Assembly (NCBI GenBank): GCA_020724465.1
Contig: DYGX01000002.1
Location: 62,001-126,000, forward strand
Reading direction: 5' to 3'
Source of the DNA: Thermoflexus sp.
GTDB taxonomy: Bacteria; Chloroflexota; Anaerolineae; Aggregatilineales; Aggregatilineaceae
Length of the DNA stretch: 64,000 bases
The notes beneath the pieces were generated by a model. It did no database searches. It was given only the letters and a program-made list of their open reading frames with translations, and had not been told where the DNA came from. Position numbers and translations under genes: made by a program. Within the stretch, counting starts at the first letter, position 1. Each line of letters begins with the position of its first letter. Positions 62,789 through 64,000 of the stretch are shown one piece after another.

Positions 62789-64000
62789 GCGCGACGTTCC
62801 ATCCTGGCTGCCGTTTATCCTGCTGGCGCTGGTGCTGCTCTCGCTCTTTCACCGGCTGTTGAGCGGGCAATCCTTGTTCTGGGGTTTGCCCGCGCTACAG
62901 TTTTACCCGTGGCGCGATTTTGCCTTTGCGCAGGTCAAACTTGGACGCCTGCCGACCTGGAACCCGTATGTGGGCGCTGGCGCGCCGCTGCTGGCGAACT
63001 ATCAGACGGCTCTGTTCTATCCGCCGAACTGGTTGTGGCTGATCTTGCCCGGCGTGCAGGCGATGAGTCTGGCGGCGATGCTGCATGTCGTCTGGTCGGC
63101 GGCGGGGATGTGGCTGTTCACCGGTGCGTTGGGCGTGTCGCGCTTCGGCCGCAGCATGAGCGCGCTGGCTTATGCCCTGTCCGGCTATTTGATGGCGCGG
63201 ATTGGCTCGTTTCCGACAGTGAATGCGGCGGCGTGGATCCCCTGGATCTTCTGGCTGGTGCATCTAGTAGTGGTGAACCGGCGGGCGCGCGACGCCGGCT
63301 GGCTGGGTGTCGCGGCCGGGTTGCAGCTTCTGGCGGGGCACGCGCAGACGACGTGGTACGGCGCGCTGATGGTCGGATTCTACGCCGTGTGGGTGACCGC
63401 GTGGCTGCTGCGCGGCCAGCCCGCAGCCCGGCGCCTGGCAGGGCTTGGGCTGGCGGCAGCGGGCGCGGCGCTTGGCGTCCTGATCGCGTCCATCCAGCTT
63501 GTGCCCACGCTCGAATACTTCGCGCAGTCGCAGCGCTCGAACGGGCTGGCGTTCGATGTCGCGGCCAACCTGTCCTATCCCCCGCTGCAACTTCTAACTC
63601 TGCTGAACCCCAACTTCTTCGGCACACCCGCCGATGGCAGCTACCTGGCGGGGGGTATGTTCTTCGAAAACGCCGCGTACATCGGGTTCGTGCCGCTGCT
63701 GGCCGCCGGGGCTGCTGTGGCGGGCTGGCTGCGCCGCCGCCGCTTCCTGGTTTACTACCCTGCCTTTCGCACGGTTCCGTTCTGGTGCCTGCTGGTGTTG
63801 CTCACGCTGCCGCTGGCTGCCGGGCGCTATGGGCCGGTCTTTCGCCTGCTGTACGAACACGTGCCGACCTTCGACTTTTTCCGCGAGCCGGTTCGCTGGA
63901 TGATTGCCCCGGTGTTTGCGCTGGCCGTCCTGGCCGGGATCGGGACGGGCGCGTGGGGACAGGGGCGGTGGGCGGTGTTTTGGTCGCGTCTGGCGCTGGC
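62781..64000 (+). CDS. YfhO-like membrane protein, 3' end cut by window
   Basis: At least 406 residues from GTG 62781, overlapping the previous stop. QFYPWRDFAFAQVKLGRLPT and WNPYVGAGAPLLANYQ are YfhO-like marks in the first loop, followed by many membrane helices. YfhO-type proteins are thought to modify surface polymers with sugars. It probably forms one envelope-glycan unit with the two genes before it. Confidence 0.7.
   Translation, partial: MTRRDVPSWLPFILLALVLLSLFHRLLSGQSLFWGLPALQFYPWRDFAFAQVKLGRLPTWNPYVGAGAPLLANYQTALFYPPNWLWLILPGVQAMSLAAMLHVVWSAAGMWLFTGALGVSRFGRSMSALAYALSGYLMARIGSFPTVNAAAWIPWIFWLVHLVVVNRRARDAGWLGVAAGLQLLAGHAQTTWYGALMVGFYAVWVTAWLLRGQPAARRLAGLGLAAAGAALGVLIASIQLVPTLEYFAQSQRSNGLAFDVAANLSYPPLQLLTLLNPNFFGTPADGSYLAGGMFFENAAYIGFVPLLAAGAAVAGWLRRRRFLVYYPAFRTVPFWCLLVLLTLPLAAGRYGPVFRLLYEHVPTFDFFREPVRWMIAPVFALAVLAGIGTGAWGQGRWAVFWSRLAL

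Overview
The window is a compact, GC-rich stretch of bacterial chromosome. Genes sit head to tail with short gaps or ATGA-type overlaps, and I see no prophage, insertion sequence or CRISPR array. The flavour is Chloroflexota, most like Anaerolineae or a related class. Many exported or membrane proteins carry Thr/Pro-rich TPTPT linkers. There are kinase-like proteins joined to TPR and SH3b domains, a four-subunit 2-oxoacid:ferredoxin oxidoreductase, lone TadE/TadG pseudopilin genes, many large membrane glycosyltransferase-like proteins, and a DHH-CBS-CCA fusion. This placement is inferred from protein style; there is no rRNA to confirm it.

Layout. 1-5570 (minus): ATP-type PEP carboxykinase (cut by the edge) coupled to an aminotransferase, then a membrane glycosyltransferase-like gene and a membrane protein. 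5702-5851: tRNA-Val(GAC) with its own promoter and terminator. 5860-13655 (minus): an atypical kinase/TPR cluster, consisting of a 1427-residue kinase-TPR-membrane protein, a 379-residue kinase and a TPR-membrane-SH3b protein. 13755-15588: M20 peptidase and small transaldolase. 16043-20680: a winged-helix regulator, rpsT, tRNA-Leu(TAA), a histidine-kinase-like protein, lysS and greA. 20871-21023: an isolated promoter-structured RNA-terminator unit. 21052-23954: feoA-feoB-feoC behind a Fur-like operator. 25410-31957: aminotransferase, CoA-transferase, ferredoxin and three oxidoreductase subunits, then hypE. This group could turn amino acids into 2-oxoacids, oxidise these to acyl-CoA with reduction of ferredoxin, and release the acid by CoA transfer.

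32160-42326: a GltD-like flavoprotein (minus), then on the plus strand a UbiA prenyltransferase, an isocitrate/isopropylmalate dehydrogenase homologue, the DHH-CBS-CCA protein, a cupin, a small membrane protein, a CcdA-TlpA fusion and a DUF2085 protein. 42420-51963 (minus): two TadE-like proteins and a TadG/vWA protein, followed upstream by two response regulators and a large GAF-rich histidine kinase. 52106-54969: a PspA-like coiled-coil gene with a possible leaderless promoter, divergent from a pgeF-yggS-yggT-yggU operon. 55004-59240: a lipoprotein with a duplicated module, a membrane-anchored NACHT-HEAT NTPase, and a zinc-ribbon coiled-coil protein. 59397-64000: three large polytopic membrane proteins in a row, the last cut by the window edge.

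The items I find most worth following are the structured RNA unit between feoC and greA, the kinase cluster with altered metal-binding residues, the membrane NACHT-HEAT protein, and the triple operator in front of feoA.
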